Assembly (NCBI GenBank): GCA_027045875.1
Contig: JALUAG010000065.1
Location: 1 to 48,087 of the forward strand
DNA length: 48,087 nt
Reading direction: 5' to 3'
Source: Alphaproteobacteria bacterium
GTDB lineage: Bacteria > Pseudomonadota > Alphaproteobacteria > Geminicoccales > Geminicoccaceae
Shown: in pieces, positions 7,758-18,389 of the stretch
Numbering within the stretch: the stretch's first letter is position 1
How the letters are laid out: the number at the start of each line of letters is the position of its first letter
Notes under the pieces: generated by a model
Told to the model about the DNA's origin: nothing
Seen by the model: the letters and a program-made list of their open reading frames with translations, nothing else
Databases searched by the model: none
Position numbers and translations under genes: made by a program

Positions 7758-8593
7758 GGCGGCGTCGCCGTGGCGGCCGCGGCCGCCGGCGCCTTCCGCT
7801 CGTTGGTGGTTCGCTGGCGCCGGTGCAGCGGCCAGACGGAGGCGAGCTCCCGCGCGGTGGCCATGAGTTCGGTGGCGAGGGAGGCGAAGCGCTCCGGGCG
7901 GATCCTGAGACAGGGGCCGGCCACGCTGATGGTCCCGACGACCGGCGCCTCCGCCTCGACGCTCGCCCGGAACGGCACGGCGATGGCGGCGGTTCCGGCC
8001 TCCGCTTCCTCGATGGCCGTCGCATAGCCTCGACGACGCGCTTCCCGCAGATGCGCCCGCAGCCGGTCGACATCGGTCACCGCTTTCGGCCCCAGCGGGC
8101 GATCCGCCGTGAAGCCACGGGCACAGACGATCCGGAGCGCTTCGCTCTCGGGCAGGGTGGAAAGCCAGGCCTTGCCGTTGGCGGTCGCGTGCAGGACGAT
8201 CTCCTGACCCATTTCCGGCTCGTATCGCAGTCCCGGCGGCGCGCCCTGGGCACGGGCCACCCAGACCAGGGACTCCCCCTCGACCAGCGCGAGGCGACAA
8301 TATTCCCGCGTCCGGCGGGCCAGACGGTCGAGAACGGACTGCACGAGATCGGGCGCCACCCGCGCATCCAGATCCCGGAAGGCGAGCATCCCGAACTTCA
8401 GCGACAGGGCGTATCTGCGGGTGATCCGGTCCTGCACGGCCCAGCCGCGGCGGACCAGAGTCGAAAGGATGCGATGCGTCGCACTCTGCGGCAGCCCGAG
8501 ATGCGCCGCCAGGGCCGAAAGCTCGAGGCCCTCCGGCTCGCCGGCCAGCGCCTCCATGAGGCTCAGGCAGCGATCGACGGCGGTAACGGTCAT
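7754..8593 (-). CDS. IclR-family transcriptional regulator
   Basis: A 279-residue regulator with an N-terminal winged helix (AVDRCLSLMEALAG... LGLPQSATHRILSTL, about residues 4-60) and a C-terminal IclR ligand-binding domain (for example VLHATANGKAWLSTL and VGTISVAGP). The ATG at 8593 has GGAGG close upstream. It is the first gene of the transport operon, overlapping the permease start by 4 nt, and is divergent from the EthD-like gene. The IclR-type palindrome at 8639-8653 covers the expected -35 region of its own promoter, pointing to autoregulation and control of both directions. Its effector is probably the imported compound or a catabolite. Confidence 0.93.
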   Translation of the reverse strand: MTVTAVDRCLSLMEALAGEPEGLELSALAAHLGLPQSATHRILSTLVRRGWAVQDRITRRYALSLKFGMLAFRDLDARVAPDLVQSVLDRLARRTREYCRLALVEGESLVWVARAQGAPPGLRYEPEMGQEIVLHATANGKAWLSTLPESEALRIVCARGFTADRPLGPKAVTDVDRLRAHLREARRRGYATAIEEAEAGTAAIAVPFRASVEAEAPVVGTISVAGPCLRIRPERFASLATELMATARELASVWPLHRRQRTTNERKAPAAAAATATPP

Positions 8594-8616
8594 CGCCTCC
8601 CTCCGGACGTTACGAG

Positions 8617-8653
8617 CATATAGAAAGCCGGTTCGTTCTGGAATAGGGTTCCA
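8617..8653 (-). promoter_or_regulatory. Probable IclR operator and promoter in divergent region
   Basis: TGGAATAGGGTTCCA at 8639-8653 is a perfect TGGAA-N5-TTCCA palindrome, close to the classical IclR operator (TGGAAAT-N-ATTTCCA). Sixteen nt away, CATATA at 8617-8622 gives a minus-strand -10 TATATG for the iclR operon. A larger imperfect repeat (GTTCGTTCTGG 8630-8640 against CCGGAACGAGC 8661-8671, 9 of 11 matching) surrounds it. The site can control both the operon and the gene at 8690. Confidence 0.7.
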
Positions 8654-8689
8654 ACCGAATCCGGAACGAGCCCGAGAGAGGGGGAGGAA

Positions 8690-9364
8690 ATGGCGCTTCT
8701 CGGAACCGGGGCCGTAGCGATCTGGCACGATATCGCCGAGGAAGGTCGGGAGGAGTTCTACGCCTGGCACGGGCGCGAGCACATGCCGGAGCGGGTCGCC
8801 ATTCCGGGCTTCAACCGCGGCCGCCGGTACGTCGCGCTCGCGGCGCGGGCCGAATTCTTCAACCTCTACGAAGCGACCGATCCCGCGGTTCTCACCGGTC
8901 CCGACTATCTCGCACGCCTGAACCATCCGACCCCCTGGACGGTGTCGACGGTCCGCCATTTCCGCAACGTCGCCCGTTCCGTCTGCCGGGTGCTGGTGTC
9001 CCTGGGCGAGGGGACGGGGGGGCTGATGGCGACCTGGCGCTACGCGGTCGCCACGCAGGCCTCGGCACGTCACGCGGAAGCGGTGGCGGCCCTGCTCGGC
9101 GAACTGATCGAGCGACCGCAGGTCGCCGCCGCCCATCTGCTGGCGGCCGATCTCGCCGCCAGCTCCACCGAGACGGCGGAACGGCGGGCGCGCGGCGGCC
9201 GCAACGAAGTGCCGCCCTGGATCCTGCTCGTCGAGGGATGGGGGGACGTCTCGCCGTTCGACGTGCTCTGCCGGGAGATCACGACCGGCGGAGGGCTTGA
9301 AACCACGGGCGTCGTGGGCGAGGCGGAATACGGCCTCTACCGGCTGCAGGCGGTGGCCGCCTGA
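8690..9364 (+). CDS. EthD/Dabb-like dimeric alpha-beta barrel protein
   Basis: A 224-residue protein whose opening (VAIWHDIAEEGREEFYAWHG, then EHMPERV and IPGFNRGRRYVA) resembles EthD/antibiotic-monooxygenase-like ferredoxin-fold proteins found beside catabolic operons. The length suggests two such halves, the second less clear. GGGGGAGGAA gives a strong site before the ATG at 8690. It is divergent from the iclR-transport operon and shares its operator region, so it probably acts in the same pathway. No catalytic residue can be assigned. Function uncertain. Confidence 0.65.
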   Translation: MALLGTGAVAIWHDIAEEGREEFYAWHGREHMPERVAIPGFNRGRRYVALAARAEFFNLYEATDPAVLTGPDYLARLNHPTPWTVSTVRHFRNVARSVCRVLVSLGEGTGGLMATWRYAVATQASARHAEAVAALLGELIERPQVAAAHLLAADLAASSTETAERRARGGRNEVPPWILLVEGWGDVSPFDVLCREITTGGGLETTGVVGEAEYGLYRLQAVAA

Positions 9365-9372
9365 GGCTTCGC

Positions 9373-9387
9373 CGGGGACCGTCCCCG
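9373..9387 (+). terminator. Small GC hairpin after the EthD-like gene
   Basis: CGGGGA and TCCCCG with a 3-nt loop follow 8 nt behind the stop at 9364. The stem is only 6 bp and lacks a T-run, so this is a weak terminator candidate. The remaining 210 nt up to the peptide-binding gene show no coding signal and no clear promoter. Confidence 0.3.
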
Positions 9388-9598
9388 CCGTCGTGGAACG
9401 GGCGTCGGTTCGCCGCCTGCCTCCGCCTCGGCGATTCCCAGGGGGATCGGCCTCTGCTATCGTGCCGTCGCGAAGAGGGGGTCGCGCCACCGTCGGTCCG
9501 GGAGGGAACCTCGCCGACGGCGATCCGACCACCTCCACCGGCACGGCGCGGCGCCCGCGGCGCGCCGGCGGACCAAGGAGAACCGGGAGTAAGAGGCG

Positions 9599-11194
9599 AT
9601 GCATCTGAAACTCGGGCGGCTGGCAGCCGCAGCGGTACTGGCGGTGGGCCTGTCGACGGCGGCGTCCGCCCAGACCTTCCGCTACGCGTTCCAGGGCGAC
9701 GCCCAGTCGCTCGATCCGCACGGGCTCAACGAGACCTTCACCCTGGGGTTTCTGGGCAACGTCTACGAGGGCCTCGCCGCCTACGACGCCGATCTGCAGC
9801 TGATCCCGGCGCTGGCCGAATCCTGGGAGGTGCTGTCGCCCACCAAATGGCGCTTCACCCTGCGCCGGGGCGTCAAGTTCCACAACGGCAACCCCTTCAC
9901 CGCCGACGATGTGATCTTCTCCTGGCAGCGGACCCTCACCGAGGGCTCGGACCAGAAGGTGCGCGGCGGTCTGATCTCGAACATCACCAAGATCGACGAC
10001 TACACGATCGAGGTGGAGACCCCGAACCCGACGCCCACCCTCGTGCGCGAGCTCGTGTGGCTCTACATCATGGACAAGGAGTGGGCCGAGGCCAACGGCG
10101 CCACCGAGGCGGAGAGTCCGAAGAGCGCCGAGACCTCGGGCAAGTTCGCGAGCCTCAACGCCAACGGCACCGGGCCCTTCGTCATCGCCTCGCGCGAACC
10201 CGACGTGAAGACGGTGTTCAAGCGCGCGCCCTCCTACTGGAAGGAGATCAAGTCCAACGTCCAGGAGGTGGTGTTCACCCCGATTTCCCAGGATGCCACC
10301 CGGGTGGCGGCACTCATTTCCGGCGAGCTCGATCTCGCCTATCCGATCCCGGTCCAGGACTGGGACCGCCTCGAGGCGGCGGCGGGCGTCTCGCCGCTCA
10401 CCGGCCCCGAGGCGCGGACCATCTTCCTCGGCATGGACCAGGCGCGCGACGAGCTCCTCTATTCCAACGTCAAGGGTAAGAACCCCTTCAAGGACGTGCG
10501 GGTGCGCCGGGCCTTCGCCCATGCGATCGACCTCGAGGCCATCAGGAAGAAGGTGATGCGGGGCGCCTCGACGCCGACCGGCCTCATGATCGCCCCCCAG
10601 GTCAACGGCTTCAACCCGGAGCTCAACACCCCCTACGCCTACGATCCAGAGCTCTCCCGGAAGCTTCTGGCCGAGGCCGGCTATCCGGACGGCTTCGAGG
10701 TCACCATGGACTGCCCCAACAACCGCTACGTCAACGACGAGCGGATCTGCCAGGCGGTGGCGGCCATGCTCGCCAAGGTGGGGGTCAAGGTCGACGTGCT
10801 GGCGCAGCCGAAGTCCAAGTACTTCGCCAAGGTGCTGGCGCAGAACGACTACGACACGAGCTTCTATCTGCTGGGCTGGACGCCGGGCTCGATGGACGCC
10901 CACAACGTGCTGCAGAACCTGCTTTCCTGCCGCAACAAGGAGACCCGCGCCGGGCTCTTCAACCTCGGCGGCTACTGCAATCCGCGGGTCGACGAGCTCA
11001 CCGGGCTGATCGCCGCCGAGACCGATCCCGAGCGGCGCCAGGCGCTGATCGACGAGGCCTTCACCATCCACAAGGAGGAGGTGGGCCACATTCCGCTGCA
11101 CCAGCAGCCCCTTTCCTGGGGTGTGCGCGACGGGGTCACGGTCGCCCAGCGGGCGGACAATGTCCTCGACTTCCGCAACGTGGTCCTGCCCTGA
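9599..11194 (+). CDS. Peptide ABC transporter substrate-binding protein
   Basis: A 531-residue periplasmic protein of solute-binding family 5 (DppA/OppA-like). The signal peptide (MHLKLGRLAAAAVLAVGL..., cut after ASA) is about 24 residues. Family blocks are visible: SLDPHGLNETFTLGFLGNVYEGL, LAESWEVLS, FTLRRGVKFHNGNPFTADDV, and the C-terminal FYLLGWTPGSMDAHNVL. It captures peptides or similar compounds for the permeases and ATPase encoded next. Cysteines in MDCPNNRY...RICQ and LLSCRN...GYCNP may form disulfides. Two GC hairpins separate it from the permease, fitting higher expression of this subunit. Confidence 0.93.
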   Translation: MHLKLGRLAAAAVLAVGLSTAASAQTFRYAFQGDAQSLDPHGLNETFTLGFLGNVYEGLAAYDADLQLIPALAESWEVLSPTKWRFTLRRGVKFHNGNPFTADDVIFSWQRTLTEGSDQKVRGGLISNITKIDDYTIEVETPNPTPTLVRELVWLYIMDKEWAEANGATEAESPKSAETSGKFASLNANGTGPFVIASREPDVKTVFKRAPSYWKEIKSNVQEVVFTPISQDATRVAALISGELDLAYPIPVQDWDRLEAAAGVSPLTGPEARTIFLGMDQARDELLYSNVKGKNPFKDVRVRRAFAHAIDLEAIRKKVMRGASTPTGLMIAPQVNGFNPELNTPYAYDPELSRKLLAEAGYPDGFEVTMDCPNNRYVNDERICQAVAAMLAKVGVKVDVLAQPKSKYFAKVLAQNDYDTSFYLLGWTPGSMDAHNVLQNLLSCRNKETRAGLFNLGGYCNPRVDELTGLIAAETDPERRQALIDEAFTIHKEEVGHIPLHQQPLSWGVRDGVTVAQRADNVLDFRNVVLP

Positions 11195-11209
11195 GCGGGT
11201 TCCGGACCC

Positions 11210-11266
11210 GGCCCGGGCGGCGCGGCCTGCCGCCCGGGCCACCCCCGGCGGCGGCGCTGCCGCCGC
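11210..11266 (+). promoter_or_regulatory. Two tandem GC hairpins after the peptide-binding gene
   Basis: GGCCCGGGCGGC (11210-11221) pairs perfectly with 11229-11240 around a 7-nt loop; GCGGCGGC (11248-11255) pairs with 11259-11266 around GCT. They fill the 88-nt gap between the binding-protein stop and the first permease. With no T-run they are more likely 3'-end stabilisers or partial terminators that set subunit ratios than full terminators. Confidence 0.55.
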
Positions 11267-11282
11267 GGGCTAGGGGCCGACG

Positions 11283-12272
11283 ATGATCGGCTTCGTCCTG
11301 CGCCGCCTGCTGCAGTCGGTCCTCGTCATGCTGACGGTGGCGCTCATCGCCTTCGGCCTGTTCCGCTACGTGGGCGATCCGATCAACAACCTCGTCGGCC
11401 AGGACACCTCGGCCATCGAGCGCGAGCAGCTCCGGAAGAAGCTCGGCCTCGACGACCCCTTCGTGGTGCAGTTCGCCCGCTTCGTGAAGAACGCGGCCCG
11501 CGGCGATTTCGGCATCTCCTACCGCCATCGCCGGCCGGTGGCCGAGCTCATCGTCGAGCGGCTGCCGGCGACCCTCGAGCTCTCCATCGTCGCCGCCCTC
11601 CTGGCCCTGCTAGTCGGGGTGCCGATGGGGGTCTACACCGGCCTCCACCGCGACGGCTTCCTGTCGCGGACCTTCATGACCCTGTCGCTCGTCGGGGTGT
11701 CGCTGCCCACCTTCCTGATCGGGATTCTGCTCATTCTGCTGTTCGGGGTGGTGCTCCGCTGGCTGCCCACCTTCGGCCGCGGGGAAGTGGTGGCGATCGG
11801 CTGGTGGACCACGGGCCTGCTGACGGCATCCGGCCTCAAGGCGCTGATCATGCCGGCCGTCACCCTGGCCCTCTTCCAGATGACCCTCATCATGCGCCTC
11901 GTACGCGCGGAGATGCTGGAGGTGCTCAGGACCGACTACATCAAGTTCGCCCGCGCCCGCGGCCTCTCCAACCGGGCCATCCATTTCGGCCACGCCCTCA
12001 AGAACACCCTCGTGCCCGTGATCACCATCACCGGTCTCCAGCTCGGCTCCATCATCGCCTTCGCCATCATCACGGAAAGCGTCTTCCAGTGGCCGGGGAT
12101 GGGGCTCCTCTTCATCCAGGCCATCAACGAGGTCGATATTCCCGTGATGGCCGCCTATCTCGTGATGATCGCCTTCTTCTTCGTGGTCATCAACCTGGCC
12201 GTCGATCTCCTCTACTATCTGGTCGATCCGCGCCTCAGGGTCGACCGCGAACAGGCGGCGGGCCATGGCTGA
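11283..12272 (+). CDS. Peptide ABC permease, DppB-like
   Basis: A 329-residue inner-membrane permease of the DppB/OppB type: MIGFVLRRLLQSVLVMLTVAL start, the long first periplasmic loop with KKLGLDDPFVVQ, GDFGISY, and the EAA loop near RARGLSNRAIHFGHALKN. About six membrane segments. It pairs with the DppC-like protein, whose gene overlaps by 8 nt. Confidence 0.94.
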   Translation: MIGFVLRRLLQSVLVMLTVALIAFGLFRYVGDPINNLVGQDTSAIEREQLRKKLGLDDPFVVQFARFVKNAARGDFGISYRHRRPVAELIVERLPATLELSIVAALLALLVGVPMGVYTGLHRDGFLSRTFMTLSLVGVSLPTFLIGILLILLFGVVLRWLPTFGRGEVVAIGWWTTGLLTASGLKALIMPAVTLALFQMTLIMRLVRAEMLEVLRTDYIKFARARGLSNRAIHFGHALKNTLVPVITITGLQLGSIIAFAIITESVFQWPGMGLLFIQAINEVDIPVMAAYLVMIAFFFVVINLAVDLLYYLVDPRLRVDREQAAGHG

Positions 12273-13205
12273 ACGGGTCGGGCGGCCGGCGCCGCGCGGC
12301 CTCCTCGGCCGCATCCTCGACAGCGATCTCTTCTACAGCTTCTCCCGTTCGCCGGTGACCGTGCTGGCGGCGCTCGTGACCGCCGTCATGATGGGGGCGG
12401 CGGCCTTCGCCCCCTGGGTGGCGCCGCACCGCCCCTTCGACCTCGCCACCCTCGACCTGCTCGACGCCTTCCTGCCGCCGGCCTGGATGCCGGACGGCGA
12501 TCCCCGCTACCTGCTCGGCACCGACGATCAGGGCCGGGACGTCCTCTCCACCATCATCTACGGGGCGCGGGTGTCGCTCCTCGTGGGCTTCGCCGCCGTC
12601 TTCCTCGCCATGTTCCTGGGTGTCGCCCTGGGACTCGTCTCGGGCTACATGGGTGGGACGGTGGATGCGGTGATCATGCGCATCGCCGACGTCCAGCTCA
12701 GCTTTCCCACCATCCTCATCGCCCTCTTGATCGACGGCGTGGCCCGCGGCCTGCTGCCCCGCGATCTCCACGAGGAGATGGCGATCTACGTGCTGATCTT
12801 CGCCATCGGCGTCTCCGGCTGGGTGCAGTACGCCCGCACCGTGCGCGGCTCCACCCTCGTGGAGAAGCGCAAGGAATACGTGCAGGCGGCGCAGGTGATC
12901 GGCATCCGCCCCTGGGTCATCATGCTGCGCCACGTGCTGCCCAACGTGATGGGGCCGGTGCTGGTGATCGGCACCATCCATCTCGCCATCGCCATCATCA
13001 CCGAGGCCACGCTCTCCTTCCTCGGCGTCGGGGTGCCGGCGACCCAGCCCTCCCTCGGCACCCTCATCCGCATCGGCAACGATTTCCTGTTCTCCGGGGA
13101 ATGGTGGATCACCATCTTTCCCGGCGCGGCGCTGGCCATCCTCGTGCTCTCGGTCAACCTCCTGGGCGACTGGCTGCGGGACGCCCTCAATCCGAAGCTC
13201 CGCTG

Positions 13206-13206
<1 letters not shown>
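12265..13206 (+). CDS. Peptide ABC permease, DppC-like
   Basis: A 313-residue permease of the DppC/OppC type with the N-terminal cytoplasmic stretch, LLGTDDQGRDVLSTIIYGARVSL motif and the EAA-like segment at AAQVIGIRPWVIMLRHVLPN. It starts 8 nt inside the dppB-like gene, and its TGA overlaps the ATG of the ATPase gene by one base (TGATG), so the complex is made from one coupled mRNA. The segment between the first membrane helix and LLGTDDQ is longer than in E. coli DppC, as in many alphaproteobacterial homologues. Confidence 0.93.
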
Positions 13207-15296
<2,090 letters not shown>

Positions 15297-15478
15297 GAGC
15301 TGTGCCGTCCGGCAGAGCGGCGGCGGGTGGCGAGGCTGCCGCATCTCCTTGAGGCCAAGGCGGAAGTGCGCGCGGGAGCCCATGGGCGGCGCCGAACCCT
15401 CGAGTGCCCCTTCGGTGCGTTTCGTGACGGGATCGCCGTTGCAATCCTGCGGCCCAGACAGCCGGACCGGCGCCCTCC

Positions 15479-15568
15479 TGGCGGATGGGGTGGGATTCGA
15501 ACCCACGGGGCGCTCGCGCGCCCGGCGGTTTTCAAGACCGCTGCCTTAAACCGCTCGGCCACCCATCC
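15479..15568 (-). tRNA. tRNA-Ser (TGA)
   Basis: A 90-nt serine tRNA read on the minus strand. The acceptor strands GGATGGG (5') and CCCATCC (3') pair fully; the D-arm begins TGGCCGAG, the anticodon arm shows CTTGAAA with anticodon TGA, and the long variable arm (GGGCGCGCGAGCGCCC) is typical of tRNA-Ser. The T-arm reads GTGGGTTCGAATCCCAC, the discriminator is G and CCA is encoded. It reads UCN codons. A good promoter lies just upstream. Confidence 0.96.
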
Positions 15569-15578
15569 CCGGGCCGAG

Positions 15579-15607
15579 CTTATATGGAGCGCCCGTACGC
15601 GCGGCAA
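15579..15607 (-). promoter_or_regulatory. Sigma70-type promoter of tRNA-Ser
   Basis: On the minus strand TTGCCG (15607-15602) and TATAAG (15584-15579) are separated by exactly 17 nt, about 11 nt upstream of the tRNA 5' end. It is the only AT-rich patch in this GC-rich gap. The short leader fits a tRNA transcription unit. Confidence 0.75.
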
Positions 15608-15692
15608 GACGCCGCCCGCAGGGTGCACGGGGGGCGACAGGCGCGGCCGAGCGGGCTAGAGCAGGGGTCCAGGCGAGAAGGAGAGCCGTCTC

Positions 15693-18380
15693 GTGACCGA
15701 CGACGCCAAGCCAGCCTGGCACGCCCTGCCGGTCGAGGAGGTGCTCCGTCGCCTCGGCGCCACGCCCGAGGGGCTGGACGGCCGGGAGGCCGCGGCCCGC
15801 CTCCGGCGCTTCGGCGCCAACCGCCTGCCCGGCGCCCGGCGCCGGCCGGCCTGGCTCAGGTTCCTGCTCCAGTTCCACAATGTCCTCATCTACGTGCTGC
15901 TGGTGGCCGGTATCGTCACCCTCTCCCTGGGCGAGCTGGTCGACGCCTCGGTGATCTTCGGCGTGGTGGTCATCAACGCCCTCATCGGCTTTCTCCAGGA
16001 AGGGCGTGCCGAACGGGCGATGGACGCGATCCGCGGCATGCTGGCGCCGAAGGCCTCGGTGCTGCGGGACGGCCACCGCATCACCCTTCCCGCCGAGGAT
16101 CTGGTGCCCGGTGACATCGTGTTCCTCCAGGCCGGCGACCGGGTGCCGGCCGACCTGCGGCTGCTGCGGGCGCGCAACCTCCAGGTGATGGAGGCGGTGC
16201 TCACCGGCGAATCCCTGCCGGTGGAGAAGAGGGTGGAACCGGTGGCCGAAGACGCGCCCCTCGGCGACCGCGCCTCGCTGGCCTTCTCCGGCACCCTCGT
16301 CAGCCGCGGCCAGGGTACGGGGGTGGTGGTGGCCACCGGCACCGCCACCGAGATCGGCCGCATCGGCGTCATGCTGGAGAGGGTGGAGACGGTGGAGACG
16401 CCGCTCCTGCGCCAGCTCACCGGGCTCGGACGGCTGATCACCCTCTGGATCCTGGCGGTGGCTGCTTTCGCCATGGCCTTCGGCGTGCTGGTGCGGGGCT
16501 TCGCCGCCGAGGAGATGTTCATGGCCGCGGTGGGCATCGCGGTGGCCGCCATCCCCGAGGGCCTGCCCGCCGTGCTCACCATCACCCTCGCCATCGGCGT
16601 CGAGCGGATGGCACGGCGCAACGCCATCGTCCGCCGCCTGCCGGCGGTGGAGACCCTGGGTTCGGTGGCGGTGATCTGCTCCGACAAGACCGGCACCTTC
16701 ACCCGGAACGAGATGACGGTGGAGAGCGTCGCCGCCCCGATGCGCTTCTTCGAGGTCACAGGCACCGGCTACCGGCCGCAGGGGGAATTCCTCCTCGACG
16801 GCCGGCCGGTGGAGCCCGAGGCCTGGCCCCAGCTCGGGCTGATGCTGCGGGCTGGGCTGCTGTGCAACGATGCCGTCGTGCATCGCGTTGGCGAGGACTG
16901 GGTGGCCGAGGGCGATCCCATGGAGGGGGCGCTCCTGGTGGCCGCCATGAAGGCCGGGTTCGACGTCGATCTCGAGCGTCGCAACTGGCCGCGCACGGAC
17001 GAGATCCCCTTCGATTCCGAACACCGCTTCATGGCCACCCTGCACCACGACCATGCGGGCCACGCCTTCGTCTTCGTCAAGGGGGCGCCGGAGAAGCTGT
17101 TCGAGATGTGCCGCCGCCAGTGGGCCGAAGAGGGAGAACGGCCGCTCGATCTCGACTACTGGGTGGCGCGCATGGAGCAGATGGCGGGTCGCGGCGAACG
17201 GGTGCTGGCGGTGGCCATGAAGGCCCTCGAGGGCGAGCGCACCACGCTGCGGCACGAGGATCTCGAGGACGGGCTCCTGTTCCTCGGCCTGTTCGGCCTC
17301 ACCGATCCGCCGCGGCCCGAGGCCGTCGAGGCGGTGGCCGCCTGCCGTTCGGCCGGCATCCGCGTGAAGATGATCACCGGCGACCATGCCGCCACCGCGC
17401 GGGCGATCGCCGAACGCCTCGGGCTCGCCAACCCGGGCGCGGTGCTGACCGGCCGGGATCTGGACCGGATCGACGATCGCGAGCTCCCCGACCGCGCCGA
17501 GGCGGTGGACGTCTTCGCCCGCACCGCGCCCGAGCACAAGCTGCGGCTCGTGAAGGCGCTGCAGAGCCGGGGGCACATCGTCGCCATGACCGGCGACGGG
17601 GTCAACGACGCACCGGCGCTGCGCCGCGCCGACGTCGGCATCGCCATGGGCCGCAAGGGAGCGGACGCCGCCCGCGAGGCGGCGGAGATCGTGCTCGCCG
17701 ACGACAATTTCGCGACCATCGCCCGGGCGGTCGAGGAAGGCCGCACCGTCTACGACAACATCAAGAAGTCGATCGTCTTCATCCTTCCCACCAGCGCCGC
17801 CCAGGCCCTCGTCATCGTCGCCGCGGTGCTGGCCGGGCTCGTCATTCCCATCGCCCCGGTGCAGATCCTCTGGGTCAACATGATCACCGCCGTCACCCTC
17901 TCCCTGGCGCTCGCCTTCGAGCGACCGGAGCGCGACGTCATGCGGCGGCCGCCGCGCCCGCCGACGGAGGCGCTGCTGTCGGGCTTCCTGCTGTGGCGGG
18001 TTCTGTTCGTGTCGGCGATCATGCTCGCCGGCACCTTCGCCGTCTTCTTCCGGCTCGAAGAGGCGGGCGCCTCCCTGGCCGAGGCGCGCACCGCCGCCGT
18101 CAACGCGCTGGTGATCGCCGAGGCCTTCTATCTCTTCGCGGCGCGGCGCTTCCACGAACCGGTGTTCGCGAGGGACGCGCTGATCGGCATCCGGCCGACC
18201 CTGATCGCCGTCGCCCTCGTGCTCGTGGCCCAACTCCTCTTCACCTACTGGCCGACCATGCAGTTCCTGTTCCACGCCGCCCCCATCGACGGCCTCACCT
18301 GGCTCGCGGTGGTGGCCGTGGGCGCGGTGGTGCTGCTGGCGGTCGAGCTCGAAAAGCTGATGCTGCGGCGGATGGCGTGA
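15693..18380 (+). CDS. Cation-transporting P-type ATPase (type II)
   Basis: An 895-residue membrane ATPase. The actuator motif TGES (about 169-172), M4 motif PEGLPAVLTITLA (about 288), phosphorylation loop CSDKTGTFT (Asp near 331), and hinge TGDGVNDAPAL (about 633) are all present, and an N-terminal cation-ATPase domain opens the chain. DKTGTF replaces the usual DKTGTL. In M6 the segment reads NMITAVTLSLALAFE, so the Asp-Gly of the Ca-pump signature is Ala-Val; ion preference is therefore uncertain (Ca, Na, H or Mg). GTG at 15693 is preceded by AAGGAG. It stands alone and converges on the phosphatase gene with a 9-nt gap. Confidence 0.93.
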   Translation: MTDDAKPAWHALPVEEVLRRLGATPEGLDGREAAARLRRFGANRLPGARRRPAWLRFLLQFHNVLIYVLLVAGIVTLSLGELVDASVIFGVVVINALIGFLQEGRAERAMDAIRGMLAPKASVLRDGHRITLPAEDLVPGDIVFLQAGDRVPADLRLLRARNLQVMEAVLTGESLPVEKRVEPVAEDAPLGDRASLAFSGTLVSRGQGTGVVVATGTATEIGRIGVMLERVETVETPLLRQLTGLGRLITLWILAVAAFAMAFGVLVRGFAAEEMFMAAVGIAVAAIPEGLPAVLTITLAIGVERMARRNAIVRRLPAVETLGSVAVICSDKTGTFTRNEMTVESVAAPMRFFEVTGTGYRPQGEFLLDGRPVEPEAWPQLGLMLRAGLLCNDAVVHRVGEDWVAEGDPMEGALLVAAMKAGFDVDLERRNWPRTDEIPFDSEHRFMATLHHDHAGHAFVFVKGAPEKLFEMCRRQWAEEGERPLDLDYWVARMEQMAGRGERVLAVAMKALEGERTTLRHEDLEDGLLFLGLFGLTDPPRPEAVEAVAACRSAGIRVKMITGDHAATARAIAERLGLANPGAVLTGRDLDRIDDRELPDRAEAVDVFARTAPEHKLRLVKALQSRGHIVAMTGDGVNDAPALRRADVGIAMGRKGADAAREAAEIVLADDNFATIARAVEEGRTVYDNIKKSIVFILPTSAAQALVIVAAVLAGLVIPIAPVQILWVNMITAVTLSLALAFERPERDVMRRPPRPPTEALLSGFLLWRVLFVSAIMLAGTFAVFFRLEEAGASLAEARTAAVNALVIAEAFYLFAARRFHEPVFARDALIGIRPTLIAVALVLVAQLLFTYWPTMQFLFHAAPIDGLTWLAVVAVGAVVLLAVELEKLMLRRMA

Positions 18381-18389
18381 GCCCGCACC

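Noticed and set aside
8594-11242. Minus-strand open frame extending upstream of iclR across the peptide-binding gene
   Set aside because: Only 7754-8593 shows IclR homology; the extension opposes two well supported genes.
15297-15478. A small gene between the fused ATPase and tRNA-Ser
   Set aside because: Frames are short, Arg/Gly-rich and overlap the tRNA; no coding signal.
15546-18275. A 909-codon open frame antisense to the P-type ATPase
   Set aside because: Its product is His/Glu/Gly-rich without any domain, a normal shadow of a GC-rich gene; the opposite strand encodes all P-type ATPase motifs.
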